Assembly: GCA_963789215.1 (NCBI GenBank)
Contig: CAWBJY010000008.1
Span: 1 to 64,000, forward strand
Length of the DNA: 64,000 nucleotides
Reading direction: 5' to 3'
DNA from: Phormidesmis sp963789215
GTDB lineage: Bacteria; Cyanobacteriota; Cyanobacteriia; Phormidesmidales; Phormidesmidaceae
Numbering within the stretch: the first letter of the stretch is position 1; each line of letters begins with the position of its first letter. The notes under the pieces were generated by a model, which was not told where the DNA came from, ran no database searches, and saw only the letters and a list, made by a program, of their open reading frames with translations. A program made the position numbers and the translations under genes. Below are positions 54,615 to 62,831 of this stretch, piece by piece.

Positions 54615-54989
54615 ATGTCTCTGATACTTTGTGAAGAAGACCGTAAGCTCCTGACTCATCTCGAAGAAGCGATGTGGCAGGAGAACGCGCGCTTCGATCA
54701 AACTTTTCAAGAACAGCGGTTTGCTGCCGATTTTTTTGAGTTTGGTAGATCGGGACGACTCTACACCCGCGAACAGAGCATTCGTGTTAACTTGCAGCCA
54801 ATCCACGCCGTGCTTCCTCTGCCCAATCTTGCGATTCGACTGCTTGGCAAGAACACAGCCCAAGTTACCTATAACAGTCAGGTTAAGTACGATGGCATCA
54901 TAGAGTACAGCAGACGAAGTTCTATCTGGTCACGCACGGGAAGTGGTTGGGTTATGCGCTTTCATCAAGGCACACCATACCAGCCGTGA
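54615..54989 (+). CDS. DUF4440/SnoaL-like (NTF2-fold) protein in cassette 1, 124 aa
   Basis: Compact alpha+beta protein: N-terminal helices (LLTHLEEAMW), FFEFGRSGRLYTREQSI, then strands AIRLLGKNTAQVTYNSQVKY and SSIWSRTGSGWVMRFHQGTPY. This matches the NTF2-like DUF4440 type, a frequent integron-cassette product. Family members act in small-molecule binding or isomerisation, but no catalytic residues can be assigned. The ATG lies 30 bases inside cassette 1, as is usual for a cassette gene. It is followed by an 80-bp gap and then the HigBA pair, with no recognisable attC between. Confidence 0.75.
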   Translation: MSLILCEEDRKLLTHLEEAMWQENARFDQTFQEQRFAADFFEFGRSGRLYTREQSIRVNLQPIHAVLPLPNLAIRLLGKNTAQVTYNSQVKYDGIIEYSRRSSIWSRTGSGWVMRFHQGTPYQP

Positions 54990-55111
54990 CAGAGGCAGCA
55001 TGAAGCAAGCGTCATTTTGCATAGGGTAAGGGGTGACTGATTGGTCAAAAGAATTAGAGTTTTTTCAAACACTTGATCCCAATTTGGGAGCAAACAAGCT
55101 ACTATGGATCG

Positions 55112-55405
55112 ATGCGTATTTTATCCCGGCGCACCTTGCGAGATTTTTGGGAATCTCATGCAGATGCTGAAGAAGCATTGAAAACTTGGTACTACGAAGC
55201 ATCTCATGCCGATTGGCAGAGTCCAGTCGATATCAAGTCCGCTCACGGCAATGCCAGTATCATTGCGAACAACCGTGCCGTTTTCAACATCAAAGGTAAT
55301 ACCTATCGGTTAATTGTGGCAATTCGTTATGACATTGGCATCATTTTTATTCGATTCATTGGCACTCATGCCGAGTATGACAAAGTTGATGCGGAAACAA
55401 TCTGA
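55112..55405 (+). CDS. higB: HigB-family mRNA interferase toxin, 97 aa
   Basis: RelE-like fold toxin of the HigB type: MRILSRRTLRDFWESHADAE at the start, KSAHGNASIIANNRAVFNI in the middle and RFIGTHAEYDKVDAE at the end, all hallmarks of the family. It would cleave mRNA at the ribosome unless bound by HigA. The ATG at 55112 is preferred over a TTG at 55073 because homologues begin MRI. The antitoxin gene follows after 14 bp, giving the toxin-first order typical of HigBA. It is carried inside integron cassette 1. Confidence 0.92.
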   Translation: MRILSRRTLRDFWESHADAEEALKTWYYEASHADWQSPVDIKSAHGNASIIANNRAVFNIKGNTYRLIVAIRYDIGIIFIRFIGTHAEYDKVDAETI

Positions 55406-55419
55406 TCTGAGGTTAAGGT

Positions 55420-55797
55420 ATGGAAATACGCCCAATTAGAACTCAAGCTGACTACCGAGAAGCGCTTCAAGAGATTGAGTCGCTATTTGATGCTGATGAA
55501 AATACGCCTGAGTATGACCGACTTGACATCCTTAGTACTCTCGTAGAAGCTTACGAGAAAATACATTTTTCGATTGAACTCCCAGATCCGATCGAGGCAA
55601 TTCAGTACTATATGGATGCCCGTGGTTGGTCTCGCCGTGAGTTAGAGACATGTCTGGGCAGTCGAGCCAGAGTGTCTGAAATCTTGTCTCGCAAGCGCAC
55701 TCTGACCTTGGATATGATTCGGAAGTTGAATCAAGAATTAAGGATTCCGGCTGAACTGCTTATTCAACCCTATGTATCAGTGCAAGTCTCTGCCTAA
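55420..55797 (+). CDS. higA: HigA-family antitoxin with HTH, 125 aa
   Basis: An N-terminal helical part (IRTQADYREALQEIESLFDA) and a C-terminal XRE-type helix-turn-helix (AIQYYMDARGWSRRELETCL, then RVSEILSRKRTLTLDMIRKL). This is the normal HigA/YgjM arrangement: it neutralises HigB and represses the operon. The TAA stop (55795-55797) is part of the attC box GCCTAAC (55791-55797), so the gene ends exactly at the recombination site of its cassette. Confidence 0.93.
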   Translation: MEIRPIRTQADYREALQEIESLFDADENTPEYDRLDILSTLVEAYEKIHFSIELPDPIEAIQYYMDARGWSRRELETCLGSRARVSEILSRKRTLTLDMIRKLNQELRIPAELLIQPYVSVQVSA

Positions 55798-55879
55798 CAA
55801 CGCCCATGCACCCGACCGTCGAAAGTCTATTGGTTGGGCGTTTGAGGTTGTTTGCGGCGGGTGATGGGCACCGTTACCC
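55791..55879. other. attC site of cassette 1
   Basis: It opens with GCCTAAC (55791-55797) and ends with GTTACCC (55873-55879). The inner arms GCCCATGCACCCGACCG and CGGCGGGTGATGGGC pair except for one G and one A left unpaired, six pairs apart, as in attC extrahelical bases. The centre is an unpaired loop of about 40 bases. Confidence 0.85.
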
Positions 55880-55886
55880 GACTGAA

Positions 55887-56408
55887 ATGCCCATCACTTC
55901 TGCATATCAACCCGACTGCTTCGTCATGAAGTCGCTCGCTGATTTGGATGCGTCTGACTTTGTGCGGCATCCTCTCTGGTCGGAATACTACGACTACACA
56001 GAGCGTCAAGACATTCTCGATTGGGGCGTTGATGCTGCGCACCTTGATCAACTGCTTGCGCAACACCACAGCGGAAACACTCACGCCGTCTACACTGTCC
56101 TCAAGCCGTATCCACTACCTGATCGAATGCGGGTTTACATTCGGTCCCAATTCACAACTCCAAATGGCGAGTGCTTTGATGGGTACGTTGTAAACGACGA
56201 CGCCTATTGCTATTCGATTTTTGCTCGCGGTCAGGAATACACATTTGGACGCGACAGAATTCTCGATGAATTTAGCATCAGAGCACTCGCCGATCTGCGA
56301 GTTGCCCTCAATGCCGCCGACTTCCAATTGTTGCCACTCCGATACGAAACCGATATTCTTGATGATGAAGACCGGCTGATTGCTGGTGTAATTCCAGACG
56401 GCGGGTAA
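55887..56408 (+). CDS. Unknown cassette-encoded protein, 173 aa
   Basis: The open frame begins at 55806, but its first 27 codons lie within attC1 and cassette 2 starts at 55874. The ATG at 55887 (MPITSAYQPDCFVMKSLAD) is therefore the likely start. The protein has alternating strands and helices (HAVYTVLKPYPLPDRMRVYI, ECFDGYVVNDDAYCYSIFA) and an acidic C-terminus; no signal peptide, membrane helix or known motif is seen. The stop (56406-56408) lies inside the attC box GGGTAAC. Function is unknown, as for many cassette products. Confidence 0.75.
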   Translation: MPITSAYQPDCFVMKSLADLDASDFVRHPLWSEYYDYTERQDILDWGVDAAHLDQLLAQHHSGNTHAVYTVLKPYPLPDRMRVYIRSQFTTPNGECFDGYVVNDDAYCYSIFARGQEYTFGRDRILDEFSIRALADLRVALNAADFQLLPLRYETDILDDEDRLIAGVIPDGG

Positions 56409-56492
56409 CCATCCCGTGCACCGGAGCCGGGCTTGCGAGTTTTCAAGAATGGACAATCAACTTTCCCGGCCCGGTGACGGGTGACATTAGAC
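56403..56492. other. attC site of cassette 2
   Basis: It opens with GGGTAAC (56403-56409), the exact complement of the cassette start GTTACCC, and ends with ATTAGAC (56486-56492), a G-to-A variant of GTTAGAC. The arms CCCGTGCACCGGAGCCGGG and CCCGGCCCGGTGACGGG pair except for one G and one A, again six pairs apart. The middle is an unpaired loop. Confidence 0.87.
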
Positions 56493-56600
56493 CCAATCAA
56501 AATATGCGTATTGATGAGCAGGTTCATAGATTGCTGATAATCAGCAAATTCTTCCGGGGGCCATCAAAGGCATCAGCGATCGCGACTTTACCTTTGAGAA
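56493..56600 (-). pseudogene. VapBC-like toxin-antitoxin remnant cut by the integron end
   Basis: On the minus strand, about 25 codons of an antitoxin end (LKGKVAIADAFDGP... to TGA at 56526-56524) overlap by ATGA the start of a PIN-domain toxin, ATG at 56527-56525. The toxin reads MNLLINTHILIG and then runs into attC2. LKGKVAIADAFD fits the C-terminus of Phd/VapB-type antitoxins and NTHILI the first catalytic strand of PIN toxins. Direct repeats of ACCTTTGAGAAT (56590-56601, 56610-56621) break the antitoxin frame upstream. Confidence 0.65.
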
Positions 56601-56939
56601 TATCGAGACACCTTTGAGAATTGCAATGTCTCCACTTGAAGCGGTTCGAGGAGCTGCAAGAGTCGCAAATTAGTACTTGCGATCGCGTTGGTTTGCGACA
56701 TGCCGCCTGCCTTTTTTCTATCCATACAATCCCAATTTCAGCCTAGATTCGGATAGGGTAGCTACTGGCGAAAACTGTCGGATTGCTAGGGAGCCAAGAC
56801 GGCGTAGCCTGCGAGTAAGAACGTCAGAGGCTCTCGTATAGCTGGTTGTAGCAATCAAGCCTAAAGGTAAACTCCTTAGCTAGCTTTCCTGCGTTAGGCT
56901 TTTACCTACAGGCCACTGGTTCTTCACTCCAATTACGTC
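56601..56939. other. Intergenic stretch before pepF
   Basis: No gene is recognised. It holds a HIP1 octamer (near 56679), an imperfect inverted repeat GCCTAAAGGTAAA / TTTACCTACAGGC (56859-56871 with 56901-56913), and a GCGTTAGGC (56891-56899) that resembles an attC end but has no matching partner arm. The pepF promoter should lie here. Confidence 0.5.
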
Positions 56940-58796
56940 ATGCAAACTATCGATCAGCCCCGCGCTACCGCTCTGCGTCAAACCTGGGATAATACTGCCT
57001 TCTTCTCGGGGACGGGCGATCGCAAAATCGCTCAAACCATCGACACCCTCAAGGCCAACATCGCAGAGATCGGCACCGCCTGCGAATCGTTCACCCCGCT
57101 CATCGAAACCGCAGAAACCCTTGATCCTACCGACAGCGATTCTCTCATGGGTCAAATCCGCGCCATCCACCAAAAGCGCAGAGCCGTCTCCAAGCAATTA
57201 GGCAACGTCTCCACCTATATCTCCACCGCGCTCAGCACCGACACCCAAGACGCCGACGCCAAAACCTGGATGCCCATCCTCCAAAAGCTCAGCGCCGATC
57301 TGCAAGAGCTAATGACGCCCTACAACGTCTTTCTCACGCGCACCAGCGAAGCCTTCATCAACAAACTAGTCCAAGACCCTGAACTAGCAGAAATAGACTT
57401 CCTCATCCGTCACGCCCGCAAGCAAAAAGACCAGCTTCTCAGCGTCGAAGAAGAACAGCTCGTCACCGCCCTCGCCACCAATGGCCTCCACACCTGGGGC
57501 AATCTCTACACCGAACTAGCCGGTACGCTAAAGTGCGAGATCAACGGCGAATCTATGGGACTTGCCAAAGCCGCCAATCTTCTTAGCCACCCAGACTCAT
57601 CAACTCGCCAAGCCGCCTGGGAGGGCATTCGCGAAGCTTGGAGCGCTTATCAAGCCCCCGTTGCAGCAGGTCTAAGCGCCATCAACGGATGGCGACTAGA
57701 AGAAACTAGAAAGAGATCGAATCAAAGAGAACTTCACTACCTAGATAAAAGCTGCCACCAAAGCCGCATTTCTAGAGAGACTTTAGACGCGCTAATAGAC
57801 ACCACCTATCAGCACAGAGAAATCGGCCATCGAGCGTTAAATGCCATGGCAAAGGTACTTGGCCAAGACCAAATGAATCCTTGGGATGTCATGGCACCGC
57901 CACCCGTTGCAGGCAAAGGCGAAGAGATTTCTTTTGATGATGCGATCGCTCTTATCGCCAAAGCCTTCAACCACCTCACCCCCGAAATGGGAGACTTCGC
58001 CATCATGATGGCCGAAAAAGGTTGGATAGACGGCAAACCCACCCCCAACCGCTCCACCGGCGCATACTGCACCAAATTCTCCGACCCCAAAGAGCCGCGC
58101 ATCTTCCTCACCTACGAAGGCACCATGACCAACGTGCTCACCCTCGCCCACGAACTCGGCCACGCCTGGCACAACTGGGTCATGAGAGATCTCTCTTCTA
58201 TGCAAAGCCGCTACCCCATGACCCTGGCCGAAACCGCCAGCATCTTCGCCGAAACCCTCGTTCGAGACGCCCTCACCCAGCAAGCGACCACACCCCAACA
58301 GCAGCTAGAAATCGCCTGGCAAGATGCCCAAGAAGCGGCCATTATGCTGCTAAACATTCCCGCCCGCTTCGAGTTTGAAAAACGCTTAGTCGAAGCCCGA
58401 AAAGTCGGCGCGCTCCGGCCTACGCAGCTCTGCACCCTAATGAACGAAAGCTGGGAGAAATGGTTCGAAACCAGCCTCAGCCAGTACGACGATCTCTTCT
58501 GGGCCAGCAAGCTTCACTTCTCAATCTCTTCTCTCGGCTTCTACAACTATCCCTACCTCTTCGGCTATCTCTTTAGCCTGGGCATCTACGCCCAACAAAA
58601 CAATTATGGCGATCAGTTCAATCAGCGATATACCGATCTACTCCGAGACACCGGCATCATGACCGCAGAAGATGTCGTGCAAAAGCACCTCAAAAAAGAC
58701 CTCAGCCAGCCAAAATTCTGGGAAGACAGCCTTAGCATCGTAGAAGCCTCTGTCGCTCATTTTGAAAAGCTGACGAAGCTAGTTCTCAAGCCGTAG
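56940..58796 (+). CDS. pepF: M3-family oligoendopeptidase F-like metallopeptidase, 618 aa
   Basis: A zinc peptidase that degrades oligopeptides in the cytoplasm. The zinc-binding motif HELGH is at 404-408 (LAHELGHAWHNW), with the distal Glu expected in ETASIFAETLV about 25-30 residues later. The N-terminal helical domain (1-200) is complete. The C-terminal FSISSLGFYNYPYLFGYLFS region closes the substrate channel. The length (about 600) is normal. A frameshifted fragment of a related 5' end lies at 53957-54118, beyond the integron remnant. A 15-bp tandem duplication starts directly after the stop codon. Confidence 0.95.
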   Translation: MQTIDQPRATALRQTWDNTAFFSGTGDRKIAQTIDTLKANIAEIGTACESFTPLIETAETLDPTDSDSLMGQIRAIHQKRRAVSKQLGNVSTYISTALSTDTQDADAKTWMPILQKLSADLQELMTPYNVFLTRTSEAFINKLVQDPELAEIDFLIRHARKQKDQLLSVEEEQLVTALATNGLHTWGNLYTELAGTLKCEINGESMGLAKAANLLSHPDSSTRQAAWEGIREAWSAYQAPVAAGLSAINGWRLEETRKRSNQRELHYLDKSCHQSRISRETLDALIDTTYQHREIGHRALNAMAKVLGQDQMNPWDVMAPPPVAGKGEEISFDDAIALIAKAFNHLTPEMGDFAIMMAEKGWIDGKPTPNRSTGAYCTKFSDPKEPRIFLTYEGTMTNVLTLAHELGHAWHNWVMRDLSSMQSRYPMTLAETASIFAETLVRDALTQQATTPQQQLEIAWQDAQEAAIMLLNIPARFEFEKRLVEARKVGALRPTQLCTLMNESWEKWFETSLSQYDDLFWASKLHFSISSLGFYNYPYLFGYLFSLGIYAQQNNYGDQFNQRYTDLLRDTGIMTAEDVVQKHLKKDLSQPKFWEDSLSIVEASVAHFEKLTKLVLKP

Positions 58797-58826
58797 TGCC
58801 AGTTGACCTAATGCCAGTTGACCTAA
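58797..58826. repeat. 15-bp exact tandem duplication directly after the pepF stop codon
   Basis: TGCCAGTTGACCTAA occurs at 58797-58811 and 58812-58826; the TAG stop is 58794-58796. Confidence 0.97.
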
Positions 58827-58855
58827 TACACGGACATTCGGCAGACTCCACCGCT

Positions 58856-60028
58856 TTACTTCAGAGTTTGCGCCAAAAACCGTTCAACAAAATGCAGCGC
58901 CATCTGATTACTCACACCGCTAAACACTTTGTCAAACGCATGTTCTGCCCAAGGAATTTTCACCCAAACCGCCCGATTACCGCTCTCTACTAGCGCCTCA
59001 TACAGCGATCGCCCAAACCGAGCCTCCACCAAATGATCTCTCCCCCCATAAATCAACAGCGTCGTCGGCAATGAATCTGGCTTAGCCGCTTTTACAACGT
59101 TCAACGGGGAAGCCGCCCGGTAAGCATCCGGCAGCTCATCCGGCGTCCCACCGATAAAAGCCCTTAGCACCTGTCTCACATCCACCGGATCGGGCTGCGG
59201 AATATCGTAGTATCCATTAAACAAATCAACCGGGCCATAATAATCCACCAGGCTCTGCACCGGCTCCTCCAACTGAAACCCGCTCAGCATCGCCAAATGC
59301 GCCCCCGCCGACCAGCCGAGTAACGCCATGCGATCGCGCTCAATCTCAAAATCCTCGGCCTGCGATCGCACAAAAGCCAACCCCGCCGCCACATCCGCCA
59401 CCTGAGCCGGAAACTGATACTCCGGCGCATGTCGATAGTCCAGCGCGGCCACCACATAGCCTCGCGCTGCTAAAAACCGCCCCATCGCCTCACTCTCCGC
59501 CGGACTGCCCCGCATCCAGCTCCCGCCATAAATCGCCACTACCGCCGGATACCGCCCTGGCGCTAAAGGCTGATAGAGATCTAGCCTTAAAGGCACACCC
59601 GCAGGCGTCTCATACGGAATATTTTGCCGCTGCCGAATCGCCTGCTCAGGAAAGCCTCGAAAGAAATTTAGCCAGCTAAACGCCGCCACGGAATTGGGCT
59701 GCTCGTTAGAGCCAAAAACACTCGCCATAGACCGATCGGCCGCCGCCACTGCCCTCGGCTGCTGAAGCAAAGGTAAACTGCACAGCAGCAAAGTCACCAG
59801 CAGCAGGCCAATTAGCCCCCTATTAGGCTTTCGATACCTTACAAACCCTCGGCGAGTAAGTTTTACCAGCGCAAAAAATAGCGCGATCGCACTCACCAAT
59901 CCCAGCAGTGGACTAATTTCCGGCGCACCCACCGCCAGCCGCAGAAAAAACAGATTAGGCCCCGGCAGCACAATCCACAAGCTCAGAAAAAAGCAAACGC
60001 CTGCTACCGCCCAAATAACTCGTCTCAA
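58856..60028 (-). CDS. Membrane-anchored alpha/beta hydrolase (BD-FAE/esterase type), 390 aa
   Basis: Three N-terminal hydrophobic segments (about 3-60 and 74-94) precede an alpha/beta-hydrolase domain (about 130-390). It has the oxyanion motif IYGGSWMRG, nucleophile Ser in LLGWSAGAHLAM, Asp in YGGRDHLV and His in PWAEHAFD, giving a complete triad. The sequence YRHAPEYQFPAQVADV is typical of the carboxylesterase/BD-FAE group. The start is TTG, supported by GAGG eight bases upstream. The catalytic domain probably faces the periplasm. The substrate (a lipid or acylated polysaccharide) is unknown. Confidence 0.88.
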   Translation of the reverse strand: MRRVIWAVAGVCFFLSLWIVLPGPNLFFLRLAVGAPEISPLLGLVSAIALFFALVKLTRRGFVRYRKPNRGLIGLLLVTLLLCSLPLLQQPRAVAAADRSMASVFGSNEQPNSVAAFSWLNFFRGFPEQAIRQRQNIPYETPAGVPLRLDLYQPLAPGRYPAVVAIYGGSWMRGSPAESEAMGRFLAARGYVVAALDYRHAPEYQFPAQVADVAAGLAFVRSQAEDFEIERDRMALLGWSAGAHLAMLSGFQLEEPVQSLVDYYGPVDLFNGYYDIPQPDPVDVRQVLRAFIGGTPDELPDAYRAASPLNVVKAAKPDSLPTTLLIYGGRDHLVEARFGRSLYEALVESGNRAVWVKIPWAEHAFDKVFSGVSNQMALHFVERFLAQTLK

Positions 60029-60403
60029 TCAAGCTTCCTCACGAATAAACCCGCCAAAACAGACCGAGAAAACACAATAGAGACACATTTTTCATCACTA
60101 GGTTCCCGAATCGCAGCCTTACATACAATACAAACCGAATAGCAAGGCAAAAGTATGAAGCTTCTATAAACCTACGGTTTTTCTCACACTTTTCTCGCGC
60201 GCAAATGTCTCTTTTTGCTAAGGGTCATCTCGTTAAGTTCATAAGCGTTCGATGCATCCAATAGCCTGCCAGACCACACAGATCTCTATCTCTAACTTAG
60301 CGCCTATCTACCAGCCGCTATCTACCCGTTTCCATCCCGACAAACCCATCATAGCCATCCATCTACACATAGCCGTATTACTGCGGCGCGACACCCTAAG
60401 CAC
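60029..60403. other. Intergenic stretch between divergent hydrolase and cas6
   Basis: No gene, RNA gene or CRISPR repeat is seen. It should contain both divergent promoters. Only weak CTATCTACC-like direct repeats occur near 60303-60327. Confidence 0.55.
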
Positions 60404-61300
60404 ATGCCCCAAAGTATCGTTCTGAGCCTGACAACTCAATCAGCTATCCCTGCCCACCAAATTCAAGGAGCTGCGCTACAACAGCTTTTCTTTCATTTAA
60501 TAGACATTGTAGACCCCGAGCTAGGCCGCATCTTGCGCCAAGACCCCAGAAACAGAGGCTATAGCCTCAGCGCCCTCCAAACCACCGCGCCCAAACGTTT
60601 TCACTCAGACCAAGCACCCGTCCATCAGCTACGGTATCTCCACAACCAGCCAATCAAGGCCAAAACCCAATGCTGGTGGCGCATCTCATTTTTAGACGAC
60701 GAACTCTTCGATCATCTCATCTTCCTCTGGCGTCAGCTCAAAAACGAAGTTTTTCCGCTAGGCGACGGTGAAGTCGCCATCACCCAAATCACCACCAACC
60801 CACTCAAAAATTCCTGGGCCAATAGCTGTAGCTACCGAGACATCTACGAACAGGCCAACGCCCAAGAGCGCAGCATTCATCTTCAATTCGTCACCCCTAC
60901 CGCATTCAGAGCCACCTCACCCAACCCCCCGCTCAAAGCCCAGGCCATCTACACACCCCTACCTACCGCCGAAGCCATCTTCCATCCACTTAGAAAACGA
61001 TGGAACCGCTACAGCGGTCTTGCGTTCACCCCCAGTCTAGTAGACGCCCTGATTCCGGCCAGCTTCAATATCCAAACGCAATCAACCCTCATGCATCGCC
61101 GAAACGGTGGGCTAGAAATTGCAGGCTGCATCGGCCAAATCAGCTTTCGCATTATCGACGGCGGCGACCCGCTCATCACCAAACGGCTTAACACCCTAGC
61201 AGACTTCATCCACTACTGCCCTATTGGCAGCAACACCCTTCTAGGCATGGGCATCACCCACCGCATAATCAACAGCGTCTCTATCCAAAAATCCAGCTAA
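60404..61300 (+). CDS. cas6: CRISPR-associated endoribonuclease Cas6, orphan, 298 aa
   Basis: RAMP-fold protein that in type I/III systems cleaves the precursor crRNA within repeats. The N-terminal ferredoxin-like half has SIVLSLTTQSAIPAHQIQGA and the C-terminal half IHLQFVTPTAFRATS, RWNRYSGLAF and GCIGQISFRI. The Gly-rich loop near the end, GSNTLLGMGITHR, is the RAMP signature G-loop. A catalytic His cannot be assigned with certainty. No CRISPR array, effector or cas1/2 gene lies in the surrounding sequence, so it stands alone. Confidence 0.88.
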   Translation: MPQSIVLSLTTQSAIPAHQIQGAALQQLFFHLIDIVDPELGRILRQDPRNRGYSLSALQTTAPKRFHSDQAPVHQLRYLHNQPIKAKTQCWWRISFLDDELFDHLIFLWRQLKNEVFPLGDGEVAITQITTNPLKNSWANSCSYRDIYEQANAQERSIHLQFVTPTAFRATSPNPPLKAQAIYTPLPTAEAIFHPLRKRWNRYSGLAFTPSLVDALIPASFNIQTQSTLMHRRNGGLEIAGCIGQISFRIIDGGDPLITKRLNTLADFIHYCPIGSNTLLGMGITHRIINSVSIQKSS

Positions 61301-61353
61301 CGCCATTGAAGCGGTAATATCACCAGAGCTAGAGTGACCTTTTCTCAGCCCTG

Positions 61354-62827
61354 GTGATACAAGATCTGATGGTTCTTTGCAAGCTCGCTCGCAGTCCACT
61401 CATCCGCGCGATCCGCAGCTGTTTTAGCCAGCCCCGATTTTGGCTAATAGTCCTGGCAGGTATTGCCCTGAGCCTCCGGTTTTGGCAGCTTGCCCGCTTC
61501 AATACGCTGGTATTCGACGAAGTTTATTTTGTCAACTTCGCCCAGGCTTACAGACAGCGCCTAGCACCCAGCAGACGCACATCCGCCGCTGGGAAAATAC
61601 ATCATCGCCGCCGGCATTCAGCTAGGTAGCTGGCTAAACAGCACCGCAAAAACCACGCCAGAAGTAGGTATTGCACCTTTCAGCTACCGGCAGGCAAACG
61701 CTCTAATCGGCAGTCTTGTTCCACTCATTGTCGTGGGTATCGCTCGCACGGTTAGTCAGCCAATCGGCCAGACCCAAAGCACAGTTATTCAATGGCCAAG
61801 ACAACGGCAGAGGCAATGGCAGTTTGCTCTTCTCAGCGGACTTTTTGTTGCCACCGATGGCTTATTCATCACAGAATCTCGCTATGCGCTGCTCAACGTA
61901 CATATGGTCTGTCTGGGGCTACTCAGCCACATGCTGTGGTTAAAAGCAGCCCTTACGCCCGATATACGGCAATCCAAAAAAGTCTTACTGCAAACGGCAT
62001 CGGGCTGTTTTCTTGGCAGCGCGATCGCAGTCAAATGGAATGGACTAGGCTACCTACTCAGCCTGATCGTCTGGGAATGTCACTACTACTGCAGTAAAAA
62101 CAAAGACAGTAAAAACAAAAACGGCAAAAATAAAGACAAACAAGAGAATCTCAAGACCAGCCTCAAAAATCTTGCATATCTCATTCTCATCGCCACCATC
62201 ACCTACAGCCTTATCTGGTGGCCTCACTTACGCATTACCCAAGAAAATCTTTTCTCCGTTCACGCGCATCTGTTCAGCTTTCACCAACATATCGGCGCGA
62301 GCGGTCATGCAGCTTGCTCAAGGTGGTATAGCTGGCCCTTACTGATTCGGCCTATTACTTACGAATACATCCAAACTGAATCTCAAGCCTACACCGTCAG
62401 CAATCTAGGCAATCCTGCACTCTGGCTACTCTCTAGCAGCGCCATGCTCCTGCTGGCTATCAACTACGCGCTCCCCCTAAAGCACGCGCGATCGCGCAAA
62501 CTCAAAGCGTCTCAAACATCGCCACAATCCGACATTATCGGACCCTATCTACTCATCAGCTACCTCTGCAACTGGCTGCCCTGGATGCTAATACAGCGCT
62601 GCACGTTCAACTATCTATATATGCCCGCCGCTATTTTTGGCTTTATGAGCTTAGCTTGGTTGCTCAGCCAGTGGCTAAACGCGCCGAGCAAAACAACCCA
62701 GGTCATCGCCTGGCTAATGCTAAGTCTAATTGCGATCGCCTTTCTCTTCTGGCTGCCGCTCGCCCTAGGACTCCCCCTGAGTCCACAAAGCCTAAAAACG
62801 CGCTGGCTCCTAAAGTCCTGGATGTAG
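61354..62827 (+). pseudogene. PMT/GT39-type membrane glycosyltransferase with frameshift
   Basis: The first part (frame of 61354) gives two hydrophobic segments and the family motif FDEVYFVNFAQAY. Near 61560 the reading must move by one base: the next frame carries DAHPPLGKYIIAAGIQLGSW from 61574 and continues with many membrane helices to 62827. DE...DAHPPLGK is the conserved acidic motif pair of dolichyl-phosphate-mannose-protein mannosyltransferase-like enzymes, which transfer sugars from lipid carriers. A TAG at 61562-61564 blocks the second frame upstream. The break is either a true mutation or a sequencing error. The total length would be about 490 residues. Confidence 0.82.
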
Positions 62828-62831
62828 CTCA

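Larger units (their letters stand above)
54129..56492. mobile_element. Integron remnant with two gene cassettes
   Basis: Order: truncated intI (minus strand), attI-like region, cassette 1 (54585-55873), cassette 2 (55874-56486), and the end of attC2 at 56492. Cassette borders are set by 7-mers that are complementary between the start of each cassette and its own attC: GTTAGGC 54584-54590 with GCCTAAC 55791-55797, and GTTACCC 55873-55879 with GGGTAAC 56403-56409. Flanks are a pepF-like gene fragment on the left and a cut VapBC-like module on the right. Confidence 0.85.

Noticed and set aside
56859..56899. GCCTAAA ... GCGTTAGGC as a possible third attC
   Set aside because: Only about 41 bp, with no complementary inner arms, and it does not match the cassette start TTAGAC at 56487 as the rule seen for the other two cassettes requires.
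60029..60403. Search for a CRISPR array beside cas6
   Set aside because: No repeats of about 30-37 bp with regular spacing are visible here or downstream of cas6.
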